Assembly: GCA_033398695.1 (NCBI GenBank) | Contig: CM065801.1 | Location: forward strand, 8,618,001 to 8,682,000 | Direction of reading: 5' to 3' | Source of the DNA: Orobanche coerulescens | Lineage: Eukaryota > Streptophyta > Magnoliopsida > Lamiales > Orobanchaceae | DNA: 64,000 bases | Part shown: one piece after another, positions 1 through 12,288 of the stretch | Layout: every line of letters starts with the position of its first letter | Position numbering within the stretch: position 1 is the stretch's first letter | Program-made: the position numbers and the translations under genes | Notes under the pieces: generated by a model | What the model was told of the DNA's origin: nothing | What the model saw: the letters and a program-made list of their open reading frames with translations, nothing else | Database searches by the model: none

Positions 1-482
1 TGAGTTTCTCATAGGAGAAGACTCGTTGGTATTTTGTTGTTTACGTTATTATTATTATTCACCGTGAGATATGAATAATATGCTGTGGTACTTGTACTAG
101 CATCGTTGTGCTAACCCCTTCAGGGGTGAACATTTTGTTTGTGTTCAGGATCCAGGAGAGCGGGGAAACAACCACTGGAACAGTATGACGACGAGGGTGC
201 AGAGTGATGTCCCGACCGGGTTTATTTATCTGTTGTTTATTCGTTATTTCAATAAGTACTCGAGTACGAAGTCGGTTGTGATGTTTTGAATTTGGTAATG
301 TATTATTGAGCTCTGTTGAACAATTGTACTATTCCTGTATTGGGTCAGAACTGATGTACTGAAATTCCGTTATTTCCATTTATTAGTACCTTTTTATACT
401 TGTTCAATTCTTCAGCCTTGTAAATCCTTACGTAAAGGATTTACGGCGCTGTAATATTCCCGAATATATCGGGGGTGTTACA
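1..482 (+). mobile_element. Right end of a Gypsy-like LTR
   Basis: The segment ends in GGGGGTGTTACA at 482. It shares the final block (GGCGCTGTAATATT, then GGGGGTGTTACA) with the complete LTRs at 11982-15662 and 18129-21794. No tRNA primer-binding site follows position 482, so this is a 3' LTR end or a solo LTR cut by the window edge rather than a 5' LTR. The body is diverged from the other LTRs, so it is a related family, not the same one. Confidence 0.6.
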
Positions 483-2245
483 GATCATACCCTTGAAGCC
501 TTTGAAATAATTCTTCGTAAAATTGGATGACGATCACGAACCTCGTCCCGAACACGAAATCCCTTTGTTCCAAGCACCGAAAGTTCGAATCCTCTACTTC
601 ACACGCGTCGGAAGTTGCCCGGAAAAATTTTGACGAGACTCCGTTCTCCAAGAACACGGCTAGGGAACTCGTAGGAATTTTTTCTCTCAATTTTACTTAA
701 CTTTTATAACACCTCTAAGATGAAAATTATAGAAAAGAAAAAATTTCTCCTCCCTCCTCACATATAACTCACGATGACTCTCAATGAATGAGTATGAGAT
801 GTTTGTTGTTGTCTCATATCATCATTTATAATGTAATGATATATATTATAAAAGAATAATTATTCCTTTACAACTATCATTCACAATTATGTGGGAATCT
901 CAACTCTAAGTGAGTTCCCACACACATGCAAGATCATGCCATGCCATGAGGAGTGGGTGGCCACAAGGAAGTTTCTAGAAAGCGAGCCGAGCCACTCGGC
1001 TCGTATGCGGGACGTTAAATCAAACGACTCAGTTAAATACACTCCTTTTAATCATCAATGTATTTATATTAATTAATTAATCTAATTAATTAATTATATC
1101 AAATACAAATATATATTTCTCTAAGAAATATAATTTATGAATTAAATTAATTACCCGGTAACTTAATTTAAATTCATAAGACCGATATTTGATTTATCCA
1201 ATAAATCATAATTAGATATCCAATATCTAATATTAATAGAGAGATAATAAATTCACATTTATCCGTCAACGCTCCTGATGCGCGACTCCGTAGGTCCGTC
1301 TCAGCTGGCATTGGGAGGAACCAATGAGTGCGGGCGGACTTAGCCACTTAGCGGGCTGCACTGTAAACCCCGACTGAGAACGAATGAAGGGATCATTCCA
1401 GAACCATTATGTCGTGAATACTATATACGTATAGACCCTTCATCAGATGTCCCGGTCAAGTCTTCGGGTCACGGTAAAGTCAAACCCTACTGTTGACTAA
1501 ACTTTATACTTGTGTTAATGCAAATCAAGACCGACTGATTTATAGTGTATCTAATACGACTATATCAGAATGCTTTGGCCAAAGACTTATGATCTTATTT
1601 GCCATTAACCGTATAGGACATTCGCCTGCTCACTAACAGGAGATAGAATCCTTTCTTGGCGTACAGTAAAGACTGCTACCTGCCCGTATAGTCCACACTT
1701 CGAGGTCGACTCAGCAATTAAGCAAATGAGTCTAACTACTCTAATGACAAACTAAATGTCACAGGCACATCTTCTACTGAACCCTCAAGTCAAAGGTCCA
1801 CGTATACTATCACAACCTTTCGATTCGTCATCGACTCTCCGAGAGTGAATACCGTGTGACTGAATCGAGTATGAGTCGTGTTCGAGTATACTGGCCCCAC
1901 CAATATACTTATAACTATGCTATCAAGACGTGCACACGTCCTAGCATCAGTTATACAAGTCATATTAAAACTTAATGCCCATTTTAAGTTTATTGACTTG
2001 CGAACAATTTACGTAAATAAACTTTAAACACTTCCAGTACATTTTCTCTTATCCCATAACGAGAATGGAATGTTCGATTTATTTACATGGACTTCACTTC
2101 AATGTTTACCAAGTCAAGAATGCAATTAAAATACAATAAACAGTGAATGAATCATATTGCCTTTTTATTAATTATTCCATAATTACAAGTATAATGCCCT
2201 TACTCTCTCATCCCCTGAGTGGCATTCGAGGGCATATTCCTAACA
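483..2245 (-). mobile_element. Copia-type LTR and leader, minus orientation
   Basis: Read on the minus strand the segment starts TGTTAGGAATATGCCC at 2245, the usual start of one group of plant Ty1/copia LTRs, and runs leftward without any gag or pol. The 478-690 stretch has an open minus-strand frame of 70 codons that I do not recognise; I read it as LTR or leader sequence rather than a gene. The left end is not defined because it meets the Gypsy-like LTR end at 482, and no target duplication was found. The family assignment rests on the start motif and general layout only. Confidence 0.5.
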
Positions 2246-2478
2246 ATAGCGTGCGCTAATGTTCCTTTGTAGCGTGCACTATGAATCCATGTTAGCGTAC
2301 GCTACACATAGCCGATAGCGTGCGCTACATGCGCAGAATTACAATTTTTAAATCACATACATGAAATCATACGCTCGACAACATCGGATTATGAAATACG
2401 GAGAATAATACTCAGATCAAGTACAACGATTACAATATCACAAGTTCCAAATACATATCAGAAATCTCGGGTATTACA
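2246..2478 (-). mobile_element. Left end of a Gypsy-like LTR, minus orientation
   Basis: On the minus strand this begins TGTAATACCCGAGATTTC at 2478, close to the LARD LTR start TGTAATATCCGGAATTTC at 11982. It carries four copies of the TAGCGYRCGCTA palindrome at 2246-2330. It is cut off at 2245 by the Copia-type LTR. It abuts the LINE coding sequence at 2479, so it probably inserted into the LINE. Confidence 0.55.
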
Positions 2479-3695
2479 CATGCTTTTGCTGACGACATTG
2501 TGTTAGTGGCGGAGTCGAGGAGGGAGGTGAACTCGAAGTTGGAGCTATGGAGGTCTAAGTTAGAATCCCGGGGCTTGCGTGTGAGCCGGTCTAAGACCGA
2601 GTATCTCTGGTGTAACTTTAGTGGTGAGGCCAACGAGGAAGATGTAGAGGTAATGATTGCGGATCAGATCGTTCCCCGTACGGATAAGTTCAAGTATTTG
2701 GGTTCGATCATTCAGAAGGAAGGTGAGTGTGAAGATGATGTCTCTCATCGCATCAAGGTGGGGTGGCTAAGGTGGAGAGCAGCGACAGGGGTCCTGTGCG
2801 ACAAGAAAGTCCCTCTAAAGTTGAAGGGTAAATTCTATAGAGCGGCAATCCGACTTGCAATGTTGTATGGCTCTGAATGTTGGGCGATGAAGAAGTCGCT
2901 TGAGAGCAAGTTGGAAGCGGCTGATATGAGAATGTTACGCTGGTCGTGTGGTCGCACAATGTTAGATAGAATCTCGAACGGGGTCTTCAGGAACGCGCTA
3001 CAAGTGGCGCCCATTTCAGCGAAAGTTAGGGAATGGAGATTGAGATGGTTTGGCCACGTCCGCAGGAGGCAGGCATCTGCTCCGGTGAGGAGGGTCGAGA
3101 GTTTAGTAGTTTTCGGGGAGAGGAGGAGAGGCAGACCGAGGAGGACGTGGGAGGAGCAGCTGAGATTAGATTTGAAGGTCTTAAACCTTTCCGAGACCAT
3201 GACTGTTGATAGGTGCGCTTGGAGGCGCCAGATCAGAGTTGTGGATTCTTTAGTTGGGAGTGGTGCTGTAGTTGAGAGCCTCAGAGTTGGGTTGTCTCGG
3301 TTAGCTTTGACCTAGAGCATTGCATTTTTACATTTATTGTATATTTTATCCTATTGCCTTTTGCGTGTGGTGTATTTTTGACAGGGAGCTGTGCGCGGAG
3401 TCAACCTCTCTTCTGTTTGAGCAGCGTTCATCGGGAGTGATGTCGCCAAATTCCTCTTAGGTGAGTCCCATGTGGATTAAGCCATGTGCTCAGGTATGGT
3501 ATTGAGTTTTTTTGTATCATATGATTCCCTTTGTATTTTTCACTCAATATGTTGTTGTGCACTAAGCTGGGGGTCTTCACAGAAACAGCCTCCCTATCGT
3601 AATAGGTAGGGGCATGGTCTGTGTACATCTTACCCTCCCCAGACCCTGCTCTGAGCGGGATATACTGGGTATGTTTGGTTTGGTTTGGTTTATAC
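2479..3695 (+). mobile_element. RTE-type LINE, 3' fragment (reverse transcriptase C-terminus)
   Basis: An open frame runs from about 2479 to the stop at 3315. It starts inside the reverse transcriptase active-site block ([10 protein letters not shown]), continues through the plant RTE signatures [32 protein letters not shown] and RWFGHVRRR, and ends with the basic GRPRRTWEE region. The endonuclease and the first half of the reverse transcriptase are missing, removed at the junction with the LTR end at 2478. The 3' untranslated part to about 3695 holds the stretch CCAGACCCTGCTCTGAGCGG and a short TTTGG repeat tail, as other plant RTE elements do. The remaining 271-codon frame is intact, so the copy is not very old. 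Confidence 0.85.
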
Positions 3696-3958
3696 GGGAC
3701 CAATTTAATAATTTTCTCAGTATATATATATATATACATTTATTTTTCAATAAATGTAATAAATATTAATGGCACGTGATATAAAGAACTATAATTTAAT
3801 TGAGTTTAAATTATTTGTGGCAAAAAAATCCATTCGAATGAAAAGTTGATGAGCGATAAAATTTTTATTTACCGAGGGTAGAATTATTTATCAAATAAAA
3901 ATTGGTAAAAGTTTATTGCTTGCAAAAAAGATTTATTCCCCCACCAGGCACTTATCAT
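3696..3958. other. Unassigned AT-rich spacer
   Basis: It contains a TA microsatellite at 3722-3737 and A/T-rich sequence. No gene or element end is visible. Confidence 0.4.
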
Positions 3959-5069
3959 GATTTGATGATAAGTTTCTAAATAAAGAAAAACGACAATGAA
4001 TCAAGAAGAAGTCGAATACGCACGAGAAGGACATAAAAGAAGTAAATCTTACTGAAGCTAATGTACGCTATAACTAAAGAATAATGTACGCAACATATCA
4101 AGTCAGTAAGTACTGCATTCTGCATCGAAGCAGATAACGCACGCTAATACAAAGATTAGCGCACGCAACGAAGAAGGAATTATGTACGCGACACCGGAAG
4201 CTTAAAGTATGCTATGCAAGGTGTATTTCACATTCAAATGAAATCAATCTGTTGGATTGATTCTATAAGGTCAAAAAGCATGCAACGGATCTATGTGAGT
4301 TAACGTACGCTACGTAGATATGACAACGTACCATAACAAAAGAGGCAGAAGCTACTGGACCGTGTTGTGCAACATATAACGAACGTAACATGTTATATTA
4401 ATGTACGTAGATGACTTAACGTACACTACAGTGACATATAGCGTACGCTATGAAGGGGACAGTCAGCAACGGCTACTTTAGGTTTTGAAACCTGTAAATA
4501 CCACTTCATATGGTATTCATCATACAACAACTTCAAGCAAAGTATTCATACATCAAACATTGTTATATTCATTATTGTTGTTGTAATCGAGCTTAATTCA
4601 TAAGAGTTTGAGTGTTTAATTCACCCAACCAAACACGAGAGAAAAGAAATGATTATAGATTTGATTCAGTGTTATTAGGATCGTGGATCCGGCATTGTTA
4701 GAATCATAATCTTAATCTAGGTGAAGTTTTTCTAGTACCGATAGAAAGCTAGAAAGGTTGATTCCTTATTCGATAGAAAAGGAAATCAGTTTATCTTGGA
4801 CCGACATAAAGACAAGATTGTAACGGTTTATCTTGGACCGATAGAAGACAAGATTGTAATGGTTTCCCTCGGACTGATAGAGGACATTGAGGAAATGTTT
4901 ATTTTAAGCCTATAGAAAAGATACGAAAAGAGGATGTATGCACATTGTCGAACCTCTATATATCGGTATGCCATTTACATTCCGCACGTAATCGCTTCCG
5001 CAATCACAAAAGAGTTTTATATTCTTAACCGCACTATCTATCCCCCTTCTAGTAGTGGTACCAAACCCA
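3959..5069 (+). repeat. 5' LTR of the TR-GAG element (start truncated)
   Basis: It matches 7085-7919 along its first three quarters. It contains a run of TAGCGYRCGCTA-like palindromes between about 4050 and 4451, most of them decayed. The best copy, at 4438-4451, contains the perfect palindrome TAGCGTACGCTA. The start motif TGTTGGAATATT seen in the 3' LTR is missing here. Confidence 0.75.
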
Positions 5070-5074
5070 ATAAT

Positions 5075-5085
5075 TGGTATCACAG
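5075..5085 (+). promoter_or_regulatory. Primer-binding site of the TR-GAG element
   Basis: TGGTATCACAG follows the LTR end by a few bases. It is close to TGGTATCAGAGC, the complement of the initiator tRNA-Met 3' end used by most plant LTR elements. Confidence 0.6.
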
Positions 5086-5132
5086 ATGGTATCTCTTATA
5101 GTCGGTTTAACATCCAAGGAGAAAAAAATACA

Positions 5133-6600
5133 ATGGCGCTTCACTATGCCCCGGTCCAAGGCCTCGCCTTAAACCGACCTCCATTTTTTAATGGATCAAA
5201 TTTTATGACGTGGAAAAAGAAGATGTAAACATTCATCCGAGCCTATGATATTGAGCTATGGGAAGTCATCTATTTTGGTCCGAAAATTCCACAAATTCCA
5301 ATGGTACTCTAAAAGGCTTCGAAGAATACGATGATATGGATTGGAAGAATGACCACTACAATAGCAAAGAAACACAATTGCTTTATTGTGCTTTAAATCC
5401 GGAAGAACATAATCGGATTTCCTCGTGTGGTAGTGCCACATATTTGGAAAATATTAGAGGTAACTCACGAAGAAACGAATCAAGTCAAGGAGACAAAGAT
5501 AAATATGCTTCTCTATAACTACGAGTTTTTCATGATGAAAGACGAGGAGTCCATCACAAATATGTTAGACCGATTCTCGGTTATTACAAATGGGCTAGCA
5601 TGCTTCGGAAAATCCTTATCGAGTAGTGAAAGTGTCAAGAAATTATTACGATCACTACCTCGCGAATGGGACTGCACGGTTACGGCAATTATGGAATCTA
5701 AAGATCTCAATACTCTTGATTTTAGCGCCATTGTAAGTTCGCTAATAAATTACGAGATTGTCCTTAAATCACGGAACACGAAGCTGAAACTGAAGGAAAA
5801 ATATATAGCTTTTAAAAGTTAAGAAGATGTCAATAAATGAAAAAGCTATCCCGGTTGATGACGATGATGAAGAATCAGCATTTTATGCCAAAAACATCAA
5901 TGAGTATCAAAACTTATTAAACCGGAGAAGAAGAGACTTCAACTCGCATGTCCGGAATGAGTCAAACCAGTTCGACAGTAATTGTCGAAATTGTGGAAAA
6001 TCCGGCCCACTTTACGAAGAATTGTCGTGGCTCAATTTCTAAGAAGGAAGTATTAATAGCCACCTGGAGTTACGAGGATGAAGAAGAAGATAATATTCAA
6101 AACAATCTCGCACTCATGGCAAAGAGCTCGTTTGACGATAGTGACGACGAAAGCCAGGTAAGTACCTCGTCTCACTACGAACTTTTTAATGCTTTCGGAC
6201 AATTACATTCGGATTTTCAAAATTAGCTAAAAGATAATAAATCCCTTAAAATTAAAAATAAATATTTGGAAGATGAAATCTCCAAATTACAAGAAAAAGG
6301 AAAATTTATTGAAACCAATTATTCTCTATGCCTTGAAAATGAAAATAAATTAAAGAATAATTTATTAAAAGTTCAAAATGAACTCAAAAATTTAACGACT
6401 AAATTTTCTCTCGGAAATGAGAAATTTGAAAAATTACTTAGTGTTCAAAAATTTTCGTTAAATAAACAAGGTTTAGGATTCAAACATATTGATAAAAACG
6501 AATCCTTAAATTTCAAAGTACCTCAATGTGTAAATGTTTAAAAATCGGGCATCACATTTCAGATTGTAAAAGCCCAAGACTAACAATCAAAATAAAGAAA
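5133..6600 (+). pseudogene. Degenerate Copia gag
   Basis: Translation from ATG 5133 gives a Copia gag start (PPFFNGSNFMTWKKKM), then an in-frame TAA at about 5226. The UBN2-type gag core follows in at least two frames (ELWEVIYFG, MKDEESITNMLDRF, LLRSLPREWD at 5250-5820). A CCHC zinc knuckle (CRNCGKSG, then HFTKNC) at 5970-6030 is split by a frameshift. A lysine- and glutamate-rich coiled-coil stretch lies at 6266-6540, ending near a second knuckle-like KCGHH motif. No pol domain follows before the 3' LTR. At least one stop and several frameshifts make it non-functional. The assignment to Retrotran_gag_2/UBN2 is by motif recognition only. Confidence 0.75.
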
Positions 6601-7048
6601 ATATAAATTCCAAAAGGAACCATAATACCAAACATCGTCTATTTACCAAATGAAAAACGACCTAGAGTCGGCTGGATCCCCAAAATTCAAAATTAATTAT
6701 TTCAAAATAATTGGTATTTAACTTATGGGGAGTTATTTTTTTTAAAAAGGGAGATATTTCTCAAGGAGAGTTTTTACCCATTTCTTTTCATATTTAATTT
6801 TTCATTAATTTTATGATTTTCATGCGCTTTTTGTTAGTGACAAAAAGGGGAGAAGAATGACGAGAAAAATGAGAAGAAATATAATGAGGAGAAGAAGATT
6901 AAAAGAGAAAACTAAGGAATGATGGGAGAAGAAAACTAACGAAACGGACATAGTCGGAAACTTTGATCTGTATATGTTTCTCTGTATTTATGCAGGTATA
7001 AATTCCATCGAAGTATTGTTATTTTGTCATTATAAAAAAGGGGGATAT

Positions 7049-7940
7049 TGTTGGAATATTTTATTCTACACATTCAATTTAGAGGATTTGATGATAAGTT
7101 TCTAAATAAAGAAAAACGACAATGAATCAAGAAGAAGTCGAATACGCACGAGAAGGACATAAAAGAAGTAAATCTTACTGAAGCTAATGTACGCAATAAC
7201 TAAAGAATAATGTACGCAACATATCAAGTCAGTAAGTACTGCATTCTGCATCGAAGCAGATAACACACGCTAATACAAAGATTACCGCACACAACGAAGG
7301 ACTTACGTACGCTATACTGGAAGCTTAACGTATGCTATGCAAGGTGTATTTTGAATTCAAATGAAATTAATCCGTTGGATTGATTCTATAAGGTCAAAAA
7401 AGCATGCAATGGATCTATGAGAGTTAACGTACGCTACGTAGATATGATAACGTACGCTAACAAAAGAGGCAGAAGCTACTGGACTGTGTTGTGCAACATA
7501 TAACGTACGTAACATGTTATGTTAACGTACGTAGCTAGCTTAACGTATGCTACGGTGACATATAGCGTACGCTATGAAGGGGACAATCAGCAACAGCGAG
7601 TTTAGACTTTGAAGCTTATAAATACCACTTCATATGGTATTCACCATACATCAACTTCAAGCAAAGTATTCATACATCAGATATTGTTATATTCATTATT
7701 GTTGTTGTAATCGAGCTTAATTCATAAGAGTTCGAGTGCTTAATTCATTCAACCAAACACAAGAGAAAAGAAATGATTATAGATTTGATTCGGTGTTATT
7801 AGGATCGTGGATCCGATATTGTTAGAATCATAATCTAAATCCAAGTGGGGGTTTTCTAGTACCGATAGAAAGTTAGAAAAGTTGATTCCTTATCCGATAG
7901 AAAAGGAAAGCAGTTTATCCGATAGAAAAGGAAAGCAGTT
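7049..7940 (+). repeat. 3' LTR of the TR-GAG element (end truncated)
   Basis: It begins TGTTGGAATATT directly after the purine tract AAAAAAGGGGGATA (7035-7048). It aligns to the 5' LTR up to about 7919. The last stretch GATAGAAAAGGAAAGCAGTTTA is repeated in tandem at 7898-7941, and the remainder of the LTR is missing. The perfect palindrome TAGCGTACGCTA lies at about 7563-7574. Confidence 0.7.
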
Positions 7941-9170
7941 TAATTTAAAAGATTGTTGAGATTTCAAAGTCAAATAAAAAATACCCTACAATAATAGTCT
8001 AATAGAAAAGTAAAAAGCCCCAAACTCAAATACTTTAAGTTGTTTAATGCCCATCAAATATGTGCCCTAGCCGAGAAATTCTGTCCAAATAAATTCAGTG
8101 GGCAAGAAATGCATAACTTAAGAAGTGAGTTAGCACATGAGACATTTCAAGATTTGATCACCATTTTATGAGTTATGTGAGGTTAGCTGAGACAAATAAA
8201 GCACAATTTTATAATTTGATTAACATGTTTGTTTTTCTTGCTTGTTTTGGTTTTACATTATATTTGTCATATCCACTTTTAGAATGAATCGAACTCTTTG
8301 GTTTAACTGACAGGTTGGTTCGCCTTATTTTAATTTTTTCGATTTCAACGACAACAACAAAAAGAGCCTTTTCAACTATGAAACTTGTCATAACAACTCT
8401 TCAATGACAAATAAGAACTATCTAACTAGTTCGTTGGTAGTTTATGTTGAAAGAGAGTTGGCAAGGAGCAAGATTCAATAATTGATGATTTCTGTTCTCA
8501 AAAGAATCTAAGGATACAACTTTAGCATAAGTTTGGTCCATCTTCTTTTGTGCATGAATTCTTTGTTATGTTTTTCTTGATAAATCTTATATTCTCAAAA
8601 TTGCATTTTAGCATAATATACATTCATTTCTTCTTTGTCATTTTTTTTTCTTTAAATCGGTAAATGATATGTTACTTTGTTAGAGTTAGTAAAGTGGAGC
8701 ACGGGTCAACAAATTTCAGGTTTTGCCCCTGCCCGTTAGTCGAGCAAAATTCAAAATCAAGATCCAATTTTAAGGTTTATTTTTAGTATTTAAGAGTTTA
8801 TTTTTTATTTGAATTTGATATGAAGATCTCAATTATTCAACACTAAACAAATAAAAACCACAAGAGAAAATAGATTTTTTATTACTTAATTACTAAGTCG
8901 GTCAGTATCACCCAACAATAAAAGTACACTTATTTATCATTTGCTTAGAAATTAAATATTTCTGTTAGTAGAATATTCGACGTGAACAAATATTGATGAC
9001 GTGGAGAATTGGAAAAATATTGATGATGTGGAGAATAATGTCCGTTAAAATTTTGAACGGAATAATCAATTACTAACGATAAAATTAGTTTACATATAAT
9101 TATGAAAGCTTTTTTGTTGAATGGTAAATTTCTAATCAACCTAATATGTAAGTGATAAAAAAGGGGATAA
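7941..9170. other. AT-rich intergenic sequence
   Basis: No gene, element end or long repeat could be supported. The only open frames are short and of low complexity. Confidence 0.4.
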
Positions 9171-9179
9171 TTACATATA

Positions 9180-10272
9180 GGCTAAAATGCTCCTGGAGTC
9201 CCTTAACTTAATTTCAGATAACGATTTAGTCCTTTATTTTTTTTTTGTCCCAACTAAATCCTTTATCTTTTTAATTTTAAGTAAATTTAGCCTTTTCCGT
9301 TGGTCTCCGTTAACTGTTGCCCAGGTGGCTGTTAAGTTGCATACGTGGCTATAAACATACCTACTTGGAAGTCTAAATTCTAAACTTAAATTAAGTTCGT
9401 CTTCTACTACACACCTGTCCCGGTCTGTCTCTACTGAGTCAACTGACCTCCGATCCGACCAACAGAGTATTTCCCGTGGGTGTCCACACACATCAAACCT
9501 TATTTTCCGGCGACCAGAATCACCGGGGTAGCCGTCGGAAACGAGATTTTCGCAGTCGGCGGCGAAGACACGCTCGAACAAGAGCGCCGTTTTGGATCAA
9601 CGCGTACCCATACTTCGCGTACAAGGACAACCCGAACAAGATTCCTTTGGACTACGTTCTCTTCGACCCGAACTCGGGTATGGTGGATCTAAATACCAGG
9701 CTGCTGTACGACAACATGCTGTACGCTCAGGTGGATGCTGTGATCTTCGCCATGGCGAAATTGGGGTTCGGGGGATTAGAAGTGAGGGTTTCGGAAACGG
9801 GATGGCCGTCCAGGGGCGACGATAATGAAATCGGCGCCTCCATCCAGAATGCGACGGCTTACAACCGGAACCTGATGAGAAGGCAGTTGCAGAACGAGGG
9901 GACGCCGCTGAGGCCCAACATGAGTTTGGAAATATACATGTTTGCGTTGTTCAACGAGGATATGAAGCTCGGTCCGACTTCGGAGAGGAATTACCTAGTA
10001 GGAAAATAAAATTTTTGTCTGGAAAATGATTAGCCAGTAGAAAATGGACAGATAGGTTAGGGATTTGACACATAGGTTAAGGATTTTCCACGCAGGTATG
10101 TTTATAGCCACGTAGGCAACTTAACAGCCACCTGGGCAACAGTTAACGGAGACCAACGGAAAAGGCTAAATTTGCTTAAAATTAAAAAGATAAAGGATTT
10201 AGTTGGGACAAAAAAAAAAGGACTAAATCGTTATCTGAAATTAAGTTAAGGGACTCCAGGAGCATTTTAGCC
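9180..10272. mobile_element. Pack-MULE with long terminal inverted repeats
   Basis: The ends are inverted copies of each other: about 183 bp at 9180-9362 and 179 bp at 10094-10272, both starting GGCTAAAATGCTCCTGGAG when read inward and nearly identical. The element is flanked by a perfect 9-bp direct repeat TTACATATA (9171-9179 and 10273-10281), the target-site length of Mutator-like elements. The interior has no transposase. It holds a GC-richer piece of a host glucanase gene, so this is a non-autonomous gene-carrying MULE. The high identity of the two ends argues for recent movement. Confidence 0.88.
9478..10009 (+). pseudogene. Captured glucan endo-1,3-beta-glucosidase (GH17) fragment
   Basis: Two GH17 segments lie in different frames. 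The first, 9480-9557, encodes VSTHIKPYFPATRITG and AVGNEIF. The second, about 9585-10009, encodes FWINAYPYFAYKDNPN, DYVLFDPNSGMVD, the GH17 signature VSETGWPSRGDD that contains the nucleophile glutamate, and the late motif FALFNEDMKLGPTSERN. Family knowledge says that about 100 residues normally lie between these two parts, so an internal deletion with a frameshift has removed them. The signal peptide and the C-terminal X8/GPI region are also absent. The frame ends at 10009 at a stop just before the MULE right arm. The enzyme family hydrolyses beta-1,3-glucan (callose), but this copy cannot be active. Confidence 0.88.
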
Positions 10273-10281
10273 TTACATATA

Positions 10282-11685
10282 CTACTATATTAAAGAGAAG
10301 TATTACTTATATACCGTATACATAAAATAATTACATCACTATCGATTTTTATAGTTTTATTATTATATATATATATTCTTTTATACCTTAAAATTACATG
10401 CAATTTCTTTCTTTAATCTATCATCATATCTCCTAGATATATGGAACTGTTTCTTTTCTTGTTTTCCTGTGTTATGTCCCTATTTACAATAGAGAGGAAA
10501 GTTTCATATTTATTCAGATTTTCATCATTTTTCAATCGTATATTGCAAAACAATTGCAGATCTGACAACCCGACGGACCGCGCCCAGCTTTGTTGCTACT
10601 CCCCCGCCGTCCTAGAGTTCTCCACAAGAATATTGCTGCCCAGACCTGAAAACTTGGTTGGTTACTGCCCCATCGCTCATAGTTTTCTCTCTTTCTTTAT
10701 CTATATCTTCATTCGTTTTTTTTTCAGATCTGCAATATTTATAATATTTTTATTTTAAGTCATGTTTTGGAGTTTCTCAATCACAGTGATATTGGGTGCG
10801 GTTCCGATTCGACACTTTCAAGATTCGCTGGAACCTAATGAATTTGAGGTTGTGCTGGATTTTGACGTATATATCATTATGCAAGTCAGATTCTGAGGGA
10901 TATCAATCTGGTTACTCGATTACAGGAATTTGGATACTTCTTCCCAATATTTTGTTCAAATGGTGGAAATAGATTTTTCATTTTATAATGCTTGTGTAAA
11001 TACTAGACCACATGGTTGTGTAAGTCTGTTGCGATGGTTATATTATTTGTAAAATTTCAATACATGTTTGTGTACATAATAATATCACTCTTTTCTGGTT
11101 AAGCTCCGATATTTGTTTGGTTACTGTCGAACAATTGTTGGGTTCTTCGGCTACTTGAAATGCAGATTAGGAAAATTGCCTCAGATTAATGTGCTAAACT
11201 AGTAACCCTCATACTAAGCTAATGAAGCAAGAAGAGTAACTATACAAAATAAATAAGGTAATCAAACTTATAAAAAGTATCCACCACATCATAATGATAA
11301 AATAAATGGTATCCATTAACGAGCAATGGAGTAACCCAACATTCATTTTTAGGTATCCATATATCTCTTGATATCTTTAGTTATTATGCATTACTATAAT
11401 ACATGAAAATCAATACCCTTATTTCTTTGAATTAATTATTTATATTAAAGAATAAAATTTTCATCATCATAAGTTTGTATACTTCCGGTACATTCTTTAT
11501 TTATGATTAGGATAATAGGATATATGTTTTTAGATACTTATGAACATTGTAAATTAATCGTAGTATATGTTTGAAATGAAAACCACAAAATTGCTCCTCG
11601 TTCATTTGGTATGCACATAACTCTAATACTAAGATAATAAATCAACAAAAGCAACCATAAAAATGGACATAGTAGCAAACTATAA
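10282..11685. other. Intergenic sequence between Pack-MULE and CACTA
   Basis: AT-rich sequence. A GC-richer patch at about 10556-10670 might be an exon remnant (it follows TTGCAG and is open), but I recognise no protein in it. No element ends were found. Confidence 0.3.
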
Positions 11686-11717
11686 TCACACTACTAGGAA
11701 AATAGGATTCAACATCC

Positions 11718-11981
11718 CCCAATTTACATCGGTTTTTAAGAAAAACGATGTAAAAAAAAAGGCGGTGGTGTAATTGTACTTTTTCTCTACGTTAACATCG
11801 GTTCTTAGTAGAACCGATGTGAATTTCAGTTGTTTAACATCGGTTTATGAAAAACCGATGTGAATATCAGTAGGTTTAACATCGGTTTTTTAGAAACCGA
11901 TGTGAATATCAGTAGTTTAACATCGGTTTCTAAAAAACCGATGTGAATTTTACTTATTAACATCGGTTTTAATATGTAACC
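11718..11981. repeat. CACTA left subterminal hairpin repeats
   Basis: Five or more units of the type ACATCGGTTTnnnnAAACCGATGT lie in tandem, each a short palindrome. This is the usual place for CACTA transposase-binding repeats. The array is interrupted at 11982 by the LARD. Its last unit resumes at 21795 as TAACCGATGTGAATCC. Confidence 0.85.
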
Positions 11982-12288
11982 TGTAATATCCGGAATTTCT
12001 ACTACTGATGTTTAATATTATTTTATCCGAGTTATATTGTACAGCGTGGAATCTGTACAGTAGAGATAAAATAAATAAAGGACTGAGATATCAGTATCGG
12101 TATAATTGTCGTATTTGGTCGACAATTACATTTGAGGATATTGTGTATCAGGTTGTCGTACTTTTGATATTGGGTATATCGTATGATGATATTATTGGAT
12201 TCAGTGTTTGTGTTCAGTGTGTCTTATGTCCGCTTTTGGTATGTCGAGACGTTGGACAAGAACTGCGGAAAATGGCTAAGTATAGCCT

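Larger units (their letters stand above)
3959..7940 (+). mobile_element. Gag-only Copia-like retrotransposon (TR-GAG type)
   Basis: Two direct repeats (3959-5069 and 7049-7940) flank a 2-kb interior with a tRNA-Met-like primer site, a gag-like frame and a purine tract just before the second LTR. Protease, integrase and reverse transcriptase are absent, so any mobility would depend on a helper element. The first LTR lacks about 36 bp of its start and the second lacks roughly its last 250 bp, so both outer ends are gone and no target duplication can be seen. The two LTRs are clearly related but differ at many positions, which suggests an older insertion than the LARD at 11982. Confidence 0.75.

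Noticed and set aside
1261..1980. GC-richer stretch that might be a gene or structural RNA inside the 483-2245 segment
   Set aside because: It has no long frame and no RNA landmarks. It lies wholly within the Copia-type LTR region and is best read as part of it.
2835..3200. 121-codon minus-strand frame
   Set aside because: It is the antisense shadow of the LINE reverse transcriptase C-terminus.
10441..10758. 105-codon open frame, Phe/Leu-rich
   Set aside because: Both ends are low-complexity T-rich sequence. A GC-richer core may be an exon remnant, but no family was recognised.
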